Source: Bacillota bacterium (lineage in GTDB: Bacteria; Bacillota; UBA4882; UBA8346). From it: a stretch of 64,000 bases of DNA. Positions within the stretch are counted from its first letter, which is position 1. Every line of letters starts with the position of its first letter. Positions 42,932-51,714 of the stretch are shown here, piece by piece. Below the pieces are notes generated by a model. The model was given only the letters and a program-made list of their open reading frames with translations, searched no databases and was not told where the DNA came from. The stretch lies in the NCBI GenBank assembly GCA_023415835.1, contig JAEZJK010000083.1:1-64000 (forward strand), read 5' to 3'. Made by a program: the position numbers and the translations under genes.

Positions 42932-44029
42932 TTAAGACGATAATTTAAGTGGCATTACTATATAGATATATTCATTCTTGCCATTTATTTGCAATAACGC
43001 CGGTTTTTGTTCTTGAATGTATTTAAAAACAATCTCTTCAGCATCGATAGCTTTTAAAAAATCTAATAAAAACCTAACATTAAACCCGATTTCCAATTCT
43101 TGCCCTGTAAAATTTGCTGGGATTTCTTCATAAGACTTTCCTTTATCCGGTTCTTTAGCAGTAATAATAACACCTTTAGTAGAAATAGCCAACCGAATCG
43201 AGTTGCTTACCAAAGAAGTCCTTTCTAAGGCTTCGATTAACATACTTCTGTTAATTAACAAACTTCCTTGAAATTCTTTGGGGATAACCTGTTCATAGCG
43301 GGGAAATTGCGCTTCGACTAATCTTGATGAAAAAGTAACTCCCGCTCCGGTCAGATAAATTAATTTTTCACCGATATAAATATCTAAAATATCTTCAGGA
43401 TTATTGCCAAAAATATTTGATATTTCTCTTAAGGCGCGTACTGGAACTAAAGCTGTTTTTTGGATTCCAGATTTTACTGGGATATCTTTAACGGCTAAAC
43501 GGTTTACATCCGTAGCGACTAACCTAAGATGATCCGGCGTGCTTTCCCATAAAATGCTTGATAAAAACGGACGAGGGTCTTCTGCTAAAGTAGCGTATAT
43601 TGTTTGACGGATCGCTTCTTTTAATTTTTCAGAACTAATTTCTAGTTTATCCCCGTTTTTAAAATCCGGTAAAGTAGGAAATTCTTCAACAGGTAAAACC
43701 GGTAACTGATAAGATGAATACTTACTAACGATTGAAACTGTCTTTGAATTTTCATCTAACTCAATCTCTACCGAAATTTGAGGTAAATGACGCACAATTT
43801 CGACAAAAGTTTTTCCCGGTAAAACAACAATTCCCGGTTTTTGAATTTGAATATTTGGTATTTTAACCTCGACTGCAATTTCGAGATCAGTAGCTACACA
43901 ACGTAAGTAATTTTCTTTTGTTTCAATTAAGATTCCAGTCAAGATTGGTAAGGTAGACTTTGTAGCAATTGCCCGAACTGCAATTTGTAAATAACGGGAT
44001 AAATCTTCTTGTGCGCAGATGAATTTCAT
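42932..44029 (-). CDS. dnaN: DnaN, DNA polymerase III sliding clamp
   Basis: The 365-residue protein starts 'MKFICAQEDLSRYLQIAVRA' and contains 'LPILTGILIETKENYLRCVA', 'LRLVATDVNRLAVKD' and the C-terminal 'IYIVMPLKLSS' (M-P-L-x clamp end). It has the expected three-domain length. dnaA lies upstream, dnaN next, as usual in Bacillota. Confidence 0.98.
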   Translation of the reverse strand: MKFICAQEDLSRYLQIAVRAIATKSTLPILTGILIETKENYLRCVATDLEIAVEVKIPNIQIQKPGIVVLPGKTFVEIVRHLPQISVEIELDENSKTVSIVSKYSSYQLPVLPVEEFPTLPDFKNGDKLEISSEKLKEAIRQTIYATLAEDPRPFLSSILWESTPDHLRLVATDVNRLAVKDIPVKSGIQKTALVPVRALREISNIFGNNPEDILDIYIGEKLIYLTGAGVTFSSRLVEAQFPRYEQVIPKEFQGSLLINRSMLIEALERTSLVSNSIRLAISTKGVIITAKEPDKGKSYEEIPANFTGQELEIGFNVRFLLDFLKAIDAEEIVFKYIQEQKPALLQINGKNEYIYIVMPLKLSS

Positions 44030-44282
44030 TTAAATAAACGCCTCCTTTTTCCCCAAACTAATAATAATATTTATATTTAAAAATACTTATATATTAAAAT
44101 AATAGTAGTGGTAGTAGTTGTTAATAATGTTGATAACTACGAAAAAGCTCTATATCTATCAAATTTCGCCTTATAACAAATTGTTGATAAAAAAAGGGTT
44201 GTTGACAAATTCACATATTTCACAGCGAAACTTTGGTTGTGTATAAAAGTTATCAACAGCTAAATCAGAGATTATCCTAAGT
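44030..44282. promoter_or_regulatory. dnaA-dnaN intergenic region with DnaA-box-like sites
   Basis: This AT-rich stretch contains TTATCAACA (about 44250) and related TTGTTGATAA/TTGTTGACAA sequences, resembling DnaA boxes (TTATNCACA and its complement). With the main cluster at 45.6-45.85 kb on the other side of dnaA, it suggests a bipartite origin as in Bacillus. It also carries the dnaN promoter. Confidence 0.55.
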
Positions 44283-45599
44283 TTAATAACCTAATTTGTG
44301 AATTAAAGTTTTTATAATTCGATCAACTTCCGGATCTTCTTTAATAGAATTTTGAATTTTTTCATAAGCATGAATTACAGTGGTATGATCCCTTCCGCCA
44401 AATTCTTCGCCAATTTTAGGCAGGGAATAATCGGTCAGCTCCCTGATAATATACATTGCAATTTGACGGGGAAAAGTAACATTTTTAGTGCGACGTTGCG
44501 CTTTTAAATCTTCGATTTCGATATTAAAGAATTCTGCAACAGCTTGTTGAATTAAAGGAATTGTTACTCGTTGCGATTTTGAAGATGAAATTACATCTTT
44601 TAAAACTTCATTAGCTAATTCCAAACTAATTTGTTTATTATGAAACGATGCAAAAGCAATTATCCTAATTAAAGCCCCTTCAAGTTCCCGGATATTCGAA
44701 TTAATTTGATCAGCAATATTTACAATAACATCGTTTGGTAAATACCAACCTTCAGTAGCTGCTTTTTTTCTTAAGATTGCAATCCTGGTCTCTAAATCCG
44801 GCGCTTGAATATCGGTGATTAAACCCCATTCAAAACGAGAACGGAGGCGATCTTCTAAAGTGGGGATTTCTTTGGGTGGACGGTCACTTGAAATAACAAT
44901 TTGCCGCCCGGATTCATAAAGGGTGTTGAAGGTATGGAAAAATTCTTCTTGAGTACTTTCTTTACCGGCGAAAAATTGAATATCGTCAACCAAAAGGACT
45001 TCAATATTGCGATAGGTATCGCGAAATTGCGGTGTCCTGTTAAACCGGATTGCATTGATTAATTCATTAGTAAATTTTTCTGAAGAAACATACACTACGC
45101 GATAATCAGGATGGCTTTTTAAAACAAAATGGCCGACAGCTTGCATTAAATGAGTTTTGCCTAAACCGACTCCACCATAGATAAACAACGGATTATACGC
45201 CTTTCCGGGTGCTTCGGCTACTGCTAACGAAGCTGCATGGGCAAAGCGGTTACTTTCTCCAACAACAAAACTTTCGAAGGTATACTTTGGATTTAAAGAA
45301 GATGGTTGCACAGATTGAGGAGTAGCAGTTGAAATTTTTACAGATTCGTTTCTTTCAGGCGTAACGAAACGCAATTCAATCTCTTCTTCAATTAAATCCC
45401 TAATCGTAGTGGTTAATAACGGTGCATATCTTGATTCCAACCATTCCCGGGCGAAATCATTTGAAACCTCGATTGTTAAGACGTTTCCGTCTTTAGCTAT
45501 CGGTTTAGTCGGTTTAAACCAAGTTTCAAAACTTGGTTTACTTAAGAGTGTAGAAATAGATTCTAAGGTTTTTTCCCAAACAGTTTCCCAATTAGTCAT
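44283..45599 (-). CDS. dnaA: DnaA, replication initiator
   Basis: The 438-residue protein has the AAA+ motor with Walker A 'LFIYGGVGLGKTHLMQAVGH' and Walker B 'VLLVDDIQFFAGKESTQEEF', a sensor 'VISSDRPPKEIPTLEDRLRS', and C-terminal DNA-binding domain IV with 'GEEFGGRDHTTVIHAYEKI'. It is slightly shorter than Bacillus DnaA, mostly in linker domain II. It reads leftward into dnaN. Confidence 0.98.
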   Translation of the reverse strand: MTNWETVWEKTLESISTLLSKPSFETWFKPTKPIAKDGNVLTIEVSNDFAREWLESRYAPLLTTTIRDLIEEEIELRFVTPERNESVKISTATPQSVQPSSLNPKYTFESFVVGESNRFAHAASLAVAEAPGKAYNPLFIYGGVGLGKTHLMQAVGHFVLKSHPDYRVVYVSSEKFTNELINAIRFNRTPQFRDTYRNIEVLLVDDIQFFAGKESTQEEFFHTFNTLYESGRQIVISSDRPPKEIPTLEDRLRSRFEWGLITDIQAPDLETRIAILRKKAATEGWYLPNDVIVNIADQINSNIRELEGALIRIIAFASFHNKQISLELANEVLKDVISSSKSQRVTIPLIQQAVAEFFNIEIEDLKAQRRTKNVTFPRQIAMYIIRELTDYSLPKIGEEFGGRDHTTVIHAYEKIQNSIKEDPEVDRIIKTLIHKLGY

Positions 45600-45960
45600 T
45601 GATGAATCCCGCTCTCCTTTAGTTATCCAGAACCTGTGAATAAACTGTGAATATTAACTTCAACGAAGTAATTGTAAAGAAAAAACATCATCCCAAAAAA
45701 AAGAAAAGACGGATAACAGTATATTTTTTAATATCCACAGTTTTAAAGTTATCCACTTAATAATTCACAACCTGTGGATTAATTCAAAAGACATCCCTAT
45801 AATAACAAAATCTTTTAGCTTTGGCAATTTAAAATTATCCACAATATTGGTAACCATCTTAAGATAAATAGGTAATTCTCAAAATTTTCAAGTATTAGTT
45901 AATCTCAAAAATTTAAATCCAATCCTAATCAGATTTTACTATTGACACTATTTAGCATAA
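45600..45960. other. oriC: oriC, DnaA-box cluster
   Basis: Sequences close to the DnaA box TTATNCACA occur at 45623-45631 (TTATCCAGA), 45635-45643 (complement TTATTCACA), 45731-45739 (ATATCCACA), 45749-45757 (TTATCCACT), 45761-45769 (TAATTCACA), 45773-45781 (complement TAATCCACA) and 45835-45843 (TTATCCACA). The cluster lies between divergent dnaA and rpmH, the classical origin position, in AT-rich DNA. The unwinding element itself cannot be pinned down by eye. Confidence 0.85.
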
Positions 45961-45971
45961 CCATATATAAT
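45942..45971 (+). promoter_or_regulatory. Promoter of rpmH
   Basis: TTGACA (45942-45947) and TATAAT (45966-45971) are perfect -35 and -10 boxes with an 18-nt spacer. The transcript would have a 200-nt leader with nested hairpins (arms AAAGGCG and CGCCTTT around 46048-46103) before rpmH, which may regulate L34 synthesis. Confidence 0.8.
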
Positions 45972-46174
45972 ATAAAGCGGATCATTTTATTGTTTATATT
46001 TATTTAATAGCCCTATACTCCGGTAAATAGGGCAAACGAAGGTTTAAAAAAGGCGCCAAAGGCTAATATTTAGTACTTTGCCTTATATAAACGCCTTTAG
46101 GATCTTTCCGACCTATTTTCTAGATAGCAATTAATAGGACTGATCCAGTACTTTATTAATAAGAGGTGAAAACG

Positions 46175-46309
46175 ATGAAAATGACTTATCAACCCAACCG
46201 GCGCAAATATAAAAAGGATCATGGATTTTTAGTTAGAATGGCCTCCAAAAATGGTAGAAAAGTAATTAACCGGCGTCGGGCTAAAGGGCGAAAGGTACTA
46301 TCCGCCTAA
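46175..46309 (+). CDS. rpmH: RpmH, ribosomal protein L34
   Basis: A 44-codon frame: 'MKMTYQPNRRKYKKDHGFLV' then 'RMASKNGRKVINRRRAKGRK', ending 'VLSA'. This is the L34 sequence and length. It is too short to be noticed by most ORF scans, but position beside rnpA and the AAGAGGTG site make it certain. Family members usually start M-K-R-T-[FY]-Q-P; here K-M-T-Y-Q-P. Confidence 0.97.
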   Translation: MKMTYQPNRRKYKKDHGFLVRMASKNGRKVINRRRAKGRKVLSA

Positions 46310-46336
46310 CTTTTTGATTAGGATGTTTAATCTAGT

Positions 46337-46693
46337 TTGGAAGTTATAAAAAAAAATCAAGAATTTCAGCTAATCTTTGAAAAGGGCCACTCAATCCATG
46401 GGAGATACTTAGTGGTCTATTTTCTTCGTAATTCATGTCATACTAATCGGTTTGGGGTCTGCGCCGGTAAAAAGTTAGGAACGGCTGTACGCCGAAATTA
46501 TCTTAAACGTATACTACGCGAAGCAATTAGGGCAATTTCTTTTCCTGATCAAGTTGGTTGGGACATGCTTTTAGTAGCTAAAAAGCAGATCCTAAACGCC
46601 TCTTTAAATGGTATAATTAATGAGATCCAACATATACTTTTTAAGGTAGACTTTATAACGCTAAAAACCAAGGGTGATATGGAGGATTCCTGA
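46337..46693 (+). CDS. rnpA: RnpA, ribonuclease P protein component
   Basis: A 118-residue basic protein has the RnpA signature 'CAGKKLGTAVRRNYLKRILR', followed by 'EAIR', where the R-N-x-x-K-R-x-x-R motif binds RNase P RNA. It starts with TTG, 28 nt after rpmH, and its TGA shares one base with the yidD ATG (TGATG). The N-terminus 'LEVIKKNQEFQLIFEKGHSI' fits the family pattern K-x-x-x-F-x-x-[IV]-[FY]-x-x-G. Confidence 0.95.
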   Translation: MEVIKKNQEFQLIFEKGHSIHGRYLVVYFLRNSCHTNRFGVCAGKKLGTAVRRNYLKRILREAIRAISFPDQVGWDMLLVAKKQILNASLNGIINEIQHILFKVDFITLKTKGDMEDS

Positions 46694-46902
46694 TGAAAAG
46701 TGTAATCCTTCTTTTTATAATGTTTTATCGTAAATATCTTTCACCTCTGTTCCCTAGGAGCTGCCGTTATTATCCAACTTGCTCTGAATATATATTTCAG
46801 GCAGTTCAAAAATTTGGCGCCAAAAAGGGATTATTATTAGGAGTTAAAAGGATTTTACGGTGTAACCCATTTAATGATGGTGGATACGATCCACTATTAT
46901 AA
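46693..46902 (+). CDS. yidD: YidD, membrane protein insertion efficiency factor
   Basis: A 69-residue protein shows the YidD core 'FYRKYLSPLFPRSCRYYPTC', then 'SEYIFQAVQKFGAKKGLLLG' and 'KRILRCNPFNDGGYDPLL'. Cysteines and the R-C-N-P motif match the family. It is translationally coupled to rnpA and precedes yidC, the conserved order. Confidence 0.95.
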   Translation: MKSVILLFIMFYRKYLSPLFPRSCRYYPTCSEYIFQAVQKFGAKKGLLLGVKRILRCNPFNDGGYDPLL

Positions 46903-46938
46903 GGGTAGCGATTATTAGTCGGAGAGGGTGTTTATATC

Positions 46939-47634
46939 TTGAATTTTTTAATTGATCCCATCAGTAACCTGTTTCAAATAATGCTGGAATATTTTTATTC
47001 ATTCACCCAAAGTTGGGGTTGGTCGATTATTTTATTAACTGTCCTGATTAAAATGGTCCTCTTTCCAACTACCATTAAACAAATTCAAGCCATGAATAAA
47101 ATGAAACTGCTTCAACCAAAATTGAAAGAGATTCAGGAAAAGTATTATAAGGCTAATCCTGAGGAATATCAACGCCGGACAATGGAGCTGTATAAGAAGG
47201 AAAAAGTCAATCCTTTCAGTGGATGTCTTCCTTTATTGATTCAAATCCCCATTTTATTCGCAATCTTTAATTTGCTGCAAAACCCGGATTATATCAATAA
47301 CGTCATTAAAGACGCCAGCTTCTTAGGTTTGTTTTTACTTAAAGATAAAGGTAATATTCCTTTGGCTGTCCTCTCAGGAGTGACTACTTTTTTTCAACAA
47401 AAGCTTACTACCCCAGCTACGGGTGGAAACGATCAAACTCAAATGATGCTATATATCATGCCGGTTATGTTTGGTTTCTTTACGTATCAAGTAAATGCCG
47501 GAATCGGCTTGTATTGGGTAGTTAGCAATGTCGTAGGAATTGCGCAGCAATATTTGATTAATGAATTCTTTATCGTTAAAGAACATCTTCAGCATAAAGA
47601 CGAAGGATCCTCGGAGGAAACCAAAAAGAAATAA
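46939..47634 (+). CDS. yidC: YidC/OxaI-family membrane insertase (SpoIIIJ type)
   Basis: The 231-residue OxaI/YidC protein has five hydrophobic segments including 'YFYSFTQSWGWSIILLTVLI', 'FSGCLPLLIQIPILFAIFNL' and 'GIGLYWVVSNVVGIAQQYLI'. The conserved positively charged patch in the first cytoplasmic loop ('KMVLFPTTIKQIQAMNKMK') is visible. It lacks a lipoprotein Cys. It starts with TTG after GGAGAGGG. Jag follows by 30 nt, as in the spoIIIJ-jag pair. Confidence 0.95.
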   Translation: MNFLIDPISNLFQIMLEYFYSFTQSWGWSIILLTVLIKMVLFPTTIKQIQAMNKMKLLQPKLKEIQEKYYKANPEEYQRRTMELYKKEKVNPFSGCLPLLIQIPILFAIFNLLQNPDYINNVIKDASFLGLFLLKDKGNIPLAVLSGVTTFFQQKLTTPATGGNDQTQMMLYIMPVMFGFFTYQVNAGIGLYWVVSNVVGIAQQYLINEFFIVKEHLQHKDEGSSEETKKK

Positions 47635-47664
47635 TACCAACTGTTTGGTTGAAGGAGGTATAAA

Positions 47665-48285
47665 GTGAAATCTGTTGAAAAAGTAAGCCGCACTAAAGAG
47701 GAAGCGGTTGCGGAGGCTCTCGAAGAACTAGGGGTTAAACCGGATAAAGTTAAAATTGAAGTCCTTGAAGAAACCAGTAAAGGTTTTCTAGGTTTATTAG
47801 GAGGAAAGGCCGTAAGGGTTAGAGTAACCGTAAAAGAAGATTTATCTCAAGTAGCTGGCCTGTTTCTCCGAGAAATGTTGGTTAATATGGGTGTTTTAGC
47901 TCAAGTAGAAATTTTTAAGCGATCTGAAAACACTGTTCTCAATATTAATGGGAAAGATCTGGGGATTCTAATTGGCAAGCGCGGCCAAACTTTGGATTCC
48001 ATTCAATATCTGGTCAACCTAGCTGTGAATAAGGATCAAATCGAAAAAGAAAGAATTATTGTCGATGTGGCCGGCTATCGCCGTCGCCGTGAGGAAACCT
48101 TACGCCGGTTGGCAATTAAAATGGCGGACAAAGTAAAACGGGAAGGGAGACGGCAGGTTTTAGAACCAATGTCCCCTCACGAACGCCGGATTATTCATTC
48201 CACCTTACAGAGTTACAAAGATGTAATGACATATAGCGAAGGTGAAGACCCATACCGCCATGTAATTATCACTCCCCAACCATAA
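47665..48285 (+). CDS. jag: Jag/KhpB, KH-R3H RNA-binding protein
   Basis: A 206-residue protein with three parts: the Jag_N domain ('EAVAEALEELGVKPDKVKIE'), the KH domain with 'GILIGKRGQTLDSIQYLVNL', and an R3H domain with 'EPMSPHERRIIHSTLQSYKD' and 'R-x-x-x-H' (R-R-I-I-H). It forms a complex with KhpA in other Bacillota and affects cell division. GTG start after GGAGG. Confidence 0.95.
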   Translation: MKSVEKVSRTKEEAVAEALEELGVKPDKVKIEVLEETSKGFLGLLGGKAVRVRVTVKEDLSQVAGLFLREMLVNMGVLAQVEIFKRSENTVLNINGKDLGILIGKRGQTLDSIQYLVNLAVNKDQIEKERIIVDVAGYRRRREETLRRLAIKMADKVKREGRRQVLEPMSPHERRIIHSTLQSYKDVMTYSEGEDPYRHVIITPQP

Positions 48286-48289
48286 CAAT

Positions 48290-48311
48290 CCCGGCTTAGC
48301 CGGGTTTTTTA
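48290..48311 (+). terminator. Terminator of the rpmH-jag operon
   Basis: CCCGGC and GCCGGG form a short strong stem with a TTA loop, followed by six T. It lies 5 nt after the jag stop. Confidence 0.8.
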
Positions 48312-48427
48312 TTAAATCCTAAAAATACCATAGTTTAACTGTAGAGCTTTTATTTTAAGATACCCCAAGTTATGTTAAACTGAAAAAGATAATGGGTGTT
48401 TATAATTAGCTATTCCTGGAGGAAATT

Positions 48428-49810
48428 ATGATTTTCAATGATACCATAGCCGCGGTTGCCACCCCGGTTGGGGAAGGTGGAATCGGGATAATCAGGGTCA
48501 GCGGTCCTTCCGCAAAAGAGATTGGTTTTAGGGTTTTAACTAATGTAAAAGGCGAACCATTTTCAGAGATCCTGGCTCGAAGGGTATATCATGGTTATGT
48601 GGTTAACCCGGAAATTAAACAGCCGCTGGATGAGGTTTTATTTTTTTATTTGGAAAATCCTAAGAGTTTTACCGGAGAGGATACATTGGAGATCCAAGCC
48701 CACGGGGGGATCTTCCTTCTAACTAAAATATTAGGTATTGTAGTCCGAAACGGGGCTAGAATGGCGGAACCAGGGGAATTTACCCAGCGCGCCTTTATGA
48801 ATGGCCGGATTAACTTGGTTCAGGCCGAATCGATTATTGATTTGATTCGCGCCAAAACAGATAAAGCCCATGAACTCGCCTTATCTCAACTAAATGGCAA
48901 AACCAGCAAAGCTTTAATTCAAATTGAAAACGACCTTTATCAAATATTAATCACCATCGAAGCGTCCCTAGATTTCCCGGAAGAAGGTATACCCGAATTA
49001 CAGAAGGGACAATTGCTTTTTGCAGCTTCTCAAGCACATCAAAAGCTCACTTCCTTATTTGAGGGAGTGGATGAAGGTCGGAAATTGCGGGACGGAATCA
49101 AACTGGTCATTGTTGGCCGGCCTAATGTAGGGAAATCGAGTTTGCTCAATGAGCTTCTCCAAGAGGAACGGGCCATTGTGACATCGATTCCCGGAACAAC
49201 ACGGGATATCATTGAAGCTTCCTTTCAATTGCGGGGAGTCCCGATTCGTCTCATTGATACCGCTGGTTTGAGGGAGACTGAAAATGTGATCGAACAGATT
49301 GGAATCTCCAAAACTGAAGATTCAATCTTGCAAGCGGATTTAATCCTGTTGGTGCTAGACGGAAGTCAACCCTTGACCGCTGAAGACAATCAAGTGCTCA
49401 CTAAAATCAAAGGGAGGCAGGTGTTAGTTATTATTAATAAAACGGACTTGCCTCAAGTGATTAAAAAGGAAGAACTAACTGGTTTTGACCCGGATCGGAT
49501 CATTGAATTGTCACTGGTCACTAAGAATGGTTTGAAAGAAGTTGAAGAGAAGATCATTAAATTAGTTGGGATAGGAGAGATCGCCCTTGACGATCGGCCT
49601 TTATTATCGCGAATTAGGCATAAACAAGCATTAGAAGAAGCTATCTCCGCTTTAGCCGATTTTAGCTCCGGTTTATCCAACGGAAGGAGCGAGGATTTAT
49701 TAGCGGTTGATTTACGATCTTGCCTGAATTCGCTAGGGGTAATTTCCGGTAAAAATGTTTCCAACGAAGTGATTCAAGGTATTTTTGCACAGTTCTGCAT
49801 CGGAAAATAA
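48428..49810 (+). CDS. mnmE: MnmE (TrmE), tRNA modification GTPase
   Basis: The 460-residue protein starts 'MIFNDTIAAVATPVGEGGIG' and has the G-domain motifs 'IVGRPNVGKSSLLNELL' (G1), 'IPGTTRDIIEASF' (G2), 'LIDTAGLRETENVIEQIGIS' (G3, with the MnmE-specific D-T-A-G-[IL]-R) and 'VIINKTDLP' (G4), ending in F-C-I-G-K (C-terminal Cys motif). With MnmG it makes the 5-carboxymethylaminomethyl group on U34 of tRNA. mnmG follows, 24 nt downstream. Confidence 0.97.
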   Translation: MIFNDTIAAVATPVGEGGIGIIRVSGPSAKEIGFRVLTNVKGEPFSEILARRVYHGYVVNPEIKQPLDEVLFFYLENPKSFTGEDTLEIQAHGGIFLLTKILGIVVRNGARMAEPGEFTQRAFMNGRINLVQAESIIDLIRAKTDKAHELALSQLNGKTSKALIQIENDLYQILITIEASLDFPEEGIPELQKGQLLFAASQAHQKLTSLFEGVDEGRKLRDGIKLVIVGRPNVGKSSLLNELLQEERAIVTSIPGTTRDIIEASFQLRGVPIRLIDTAGLRETENVIEQIGISKTEDSILQADLILLVLDGSQPLTAEDNQVLTKIKGRQVLVIINKTDLPQVIKKEELTGFDPDRIIELSLVTKNGLKEVEEKIIKLVGIGEIALDDRPLLSRIRHKQALEEAISALADFSSGLSNGRSEDLLAVDLRSCLNSLGVISGKNVSNEVIQGIFAQFCIGK

Positions 49811-49833
49811 TATAACTGGGAAGAGGGAGAAGA

Positions 49834-51714
49834 TTGGATTACGACATCATCATAGTAGGGGCAGGGCATGCCGGGTCTGAGGCAGCCTTGGCTGCAGCTA
49901 GATTGGGAGCTAAAACCCTGGTTTTAACTATTTCTCCCGATACTATCGGAGCAATGTCTTGTAATCCGGCAATTGGCGGGCCGGCTGCCAAAAGCCATTT
50001 GGTCAGGGAACTTGATATCCTTGGCGGGGAAATGGGCCGAGTGATCGACCAGGTTTATTTGAATATCCGGCGAATCAATGAAAGCCGTGGGCCTGCTGTA
50101 TCCGCGCTCCGGGCTCAGGCCGATAAAAAGAAGTATCAGGCTGAAATGGCTTTAAGGCTGGAAAGAGAACCCAACCTTACTTTGAAACAAGGATTAGTTA
50201 CTGAGCTAATCGTTTCCAATCAGCGGGTTACCGGAGTTGTCTTAAAATCAGGCCGGAGCTATTCGGCTCAAGCAGTTATTTTGGCTACCGGTACTTTTTT
50301 AGGTGGGAACATTGTAATGGGGGCAATCCGATATCAAGGAGGCCGTCAAGGTGAACCAGCCGCAGTTGAGCTTAGTCCCAACCTTTCAAAACTGGGCATT
50401 AAATTACGCCGTTTTCAGACGGCTACCCCGCCAAGGATTCACCGGCGCTCGATAGATTTCTCCAAATTGACCCCTCAAAAGTTACAAAACCCCGAATGGG
50501 GTTTTTCATGGGAAGGATTATCCGAAACACGAGTTCAACAACCATGCTGGTATACGACTACTACACCTGCAACCATCAGGATCATTCAGGAAAATCTCAC
50601 TCAATCGCCGATTCAATCCGGTTCGATTACCGGAAAAGGGCCACATTTTTGTCCCTCAATCGACCGTAAGGTGTTAAGGTTTCCTGAAAAGACCGATCAC
50701 TTGATTTTTTTAGAACCGGAAAGCGAATCCACCGAAGAGTTCTATTTATTAGGCATGACTACAGCTATGCCTGAGCCGGTTCAGGAACAAATCTTGGCCT
50801 CGATCCCGGGCTTGGAAGAAGCGGAAATTATCCGGCCGGGTTATGCCGTTGAATATGATTGTTTGGAATCCTTTCAATTTAAACCAAGCTTAGAATCTAA
50901 GGTGATTCAGAACCTATTCTCTGCCGGCCAACTGAACGGCACCTCCGGTTATGAAGAAGCGGCAGTCCAAGGCCTGGTTGCTGGGATCAATGCTTTTCGC
51001 AAAATAAAAGGCCTACCCCCGTATATTCCCGATCGAAGCGACTCATACATTGGGGTACTAATAGATGATTTAGTTACTAAAGGGACTGAAGAACCTTACC
51101 GGATGATGACCTCCCTGGCTGAATTCCGGTTATTCCTGAGATTGGACAATGCCTGGTTCCGGTTGGGCGAAGCCGGACGCAGCCTTGGTTTATACAATGA
51201 TGAACGCCGGGAAAGGTTAACTAAGCTACTTAATCTAGCCGATACCTTTAAAACAATGATTTCGCAACTCCAGGTAAAACCAGGATCGCCTCTTTGGGAA
51301 GGGATGGGGCTTAACCCAACAAAACGTAGTTACCGCTTGACAGAACTGGCTTTGCGACCGGAAGCGGCCGACCAATTATTGGTTTCAGAATTTACGGAGC
51401 TTAAGGCTTTTCCACAACCAGTTCGGGAATATATTTGGAATGAAATCAAATTGGCCGGATACCTGGAGCGGCAATCCGTTCAAAGGGTAGAGCATCAAAA
51501 ATTGGAATCAATCACAATTCCAGCTGATTTTAATTATAAAGTTGTATCTGGATTGACCGAAGTAGGGCGAAAACAGCTTGAACTGGTTCACCCCAGTACA
51601 TTGGGACAGGCGTTCCGTATCCCCGGGCTGGATATAGCCGACCGGACGGCTTTATTATTGTCTTTGAATCCAACTAAAGGAGATCCAGGTATTAATTATG
51701 AGAGAGCAATTTGA
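49834..51714 (+). CDS. MnmG paralogue 1, FAD-dependent tRNA uridine modification enzyme (divergent)
   Basis: A 626-residue full-length GidA-type protein has the FAD loop 'VGAGHAGSEAALAAARLGAK', the redox cysteine region 'GAMSCNPAIGG', 'ATGTFLGGNIVMGAIRYQGG' and 'PHFCPSIDRK', and the C-terminal helical domain ending 'PSTLGQAFRIPGLDIADRTA'. It differs from the neighbour and from typical MnmG in otherwise conserved sites, for example A-A-K-S-H in place of A-K-G-H and S-L-A-E-F-R-L in place of S-R-A-E-[FY]-R-L. It sits between mnmE and the second mnmG, with which it overlaps 17 nt. It is a divergent paralogue; function may be reduced or altered. Confidence 0.85.
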   Translation: MDYDIIIVGAGHAGSEAALAAARLGAKTLVLTISPDTIGAMSCNPAIGGPAAKSHLVRELDILGGEMGRVIDQVYLNIRRINESRGPAVSALRAQADKKKYQAEMALRLEREPNLTLKQGLVTELIVSNQRVTGVVLKSGRSYSAQAVILATGTFLGGNIVMGAIRYQGGRQGEPAAVELSPNLSKLGIKLRRFQTATPPRIHRRSIDFSKLTPQKLQNPEWGFSWEGLSETRVQQPCWYTTTTPATIRIIQENLTQSPIQSGSITGKGPHFCPSIDRKVLRFPEKTDHLIFLEPESESTEEFYLLGMTTAMPEPVQEQILASIPGLEEAEIIRPGYAVEYDCLESFQFKPSLESKVIQNLFSAGQLNGTSGYEEAAVQGLVAGINAFRKIKGLPPYIPDRSDSYIGVLIDDLVTKGTEEPYRMMTSLAEFRLFLRLDNAWFRLGEAGRSLGLYNDERRERLTKLLNLADTFKTMISQLQVKPGSPLWEGMGLNPTKRSYRLTELALRPEAADQLLVSEFTELKAFPQPVREYIWNEIKLAGYLERQSVQRVEHQKLESITIPADFNYKVVSGLTEVGRKQLELVHPSTLGQAFRIPGLDIADRTALLLSLNPTKGDPGINYERAI

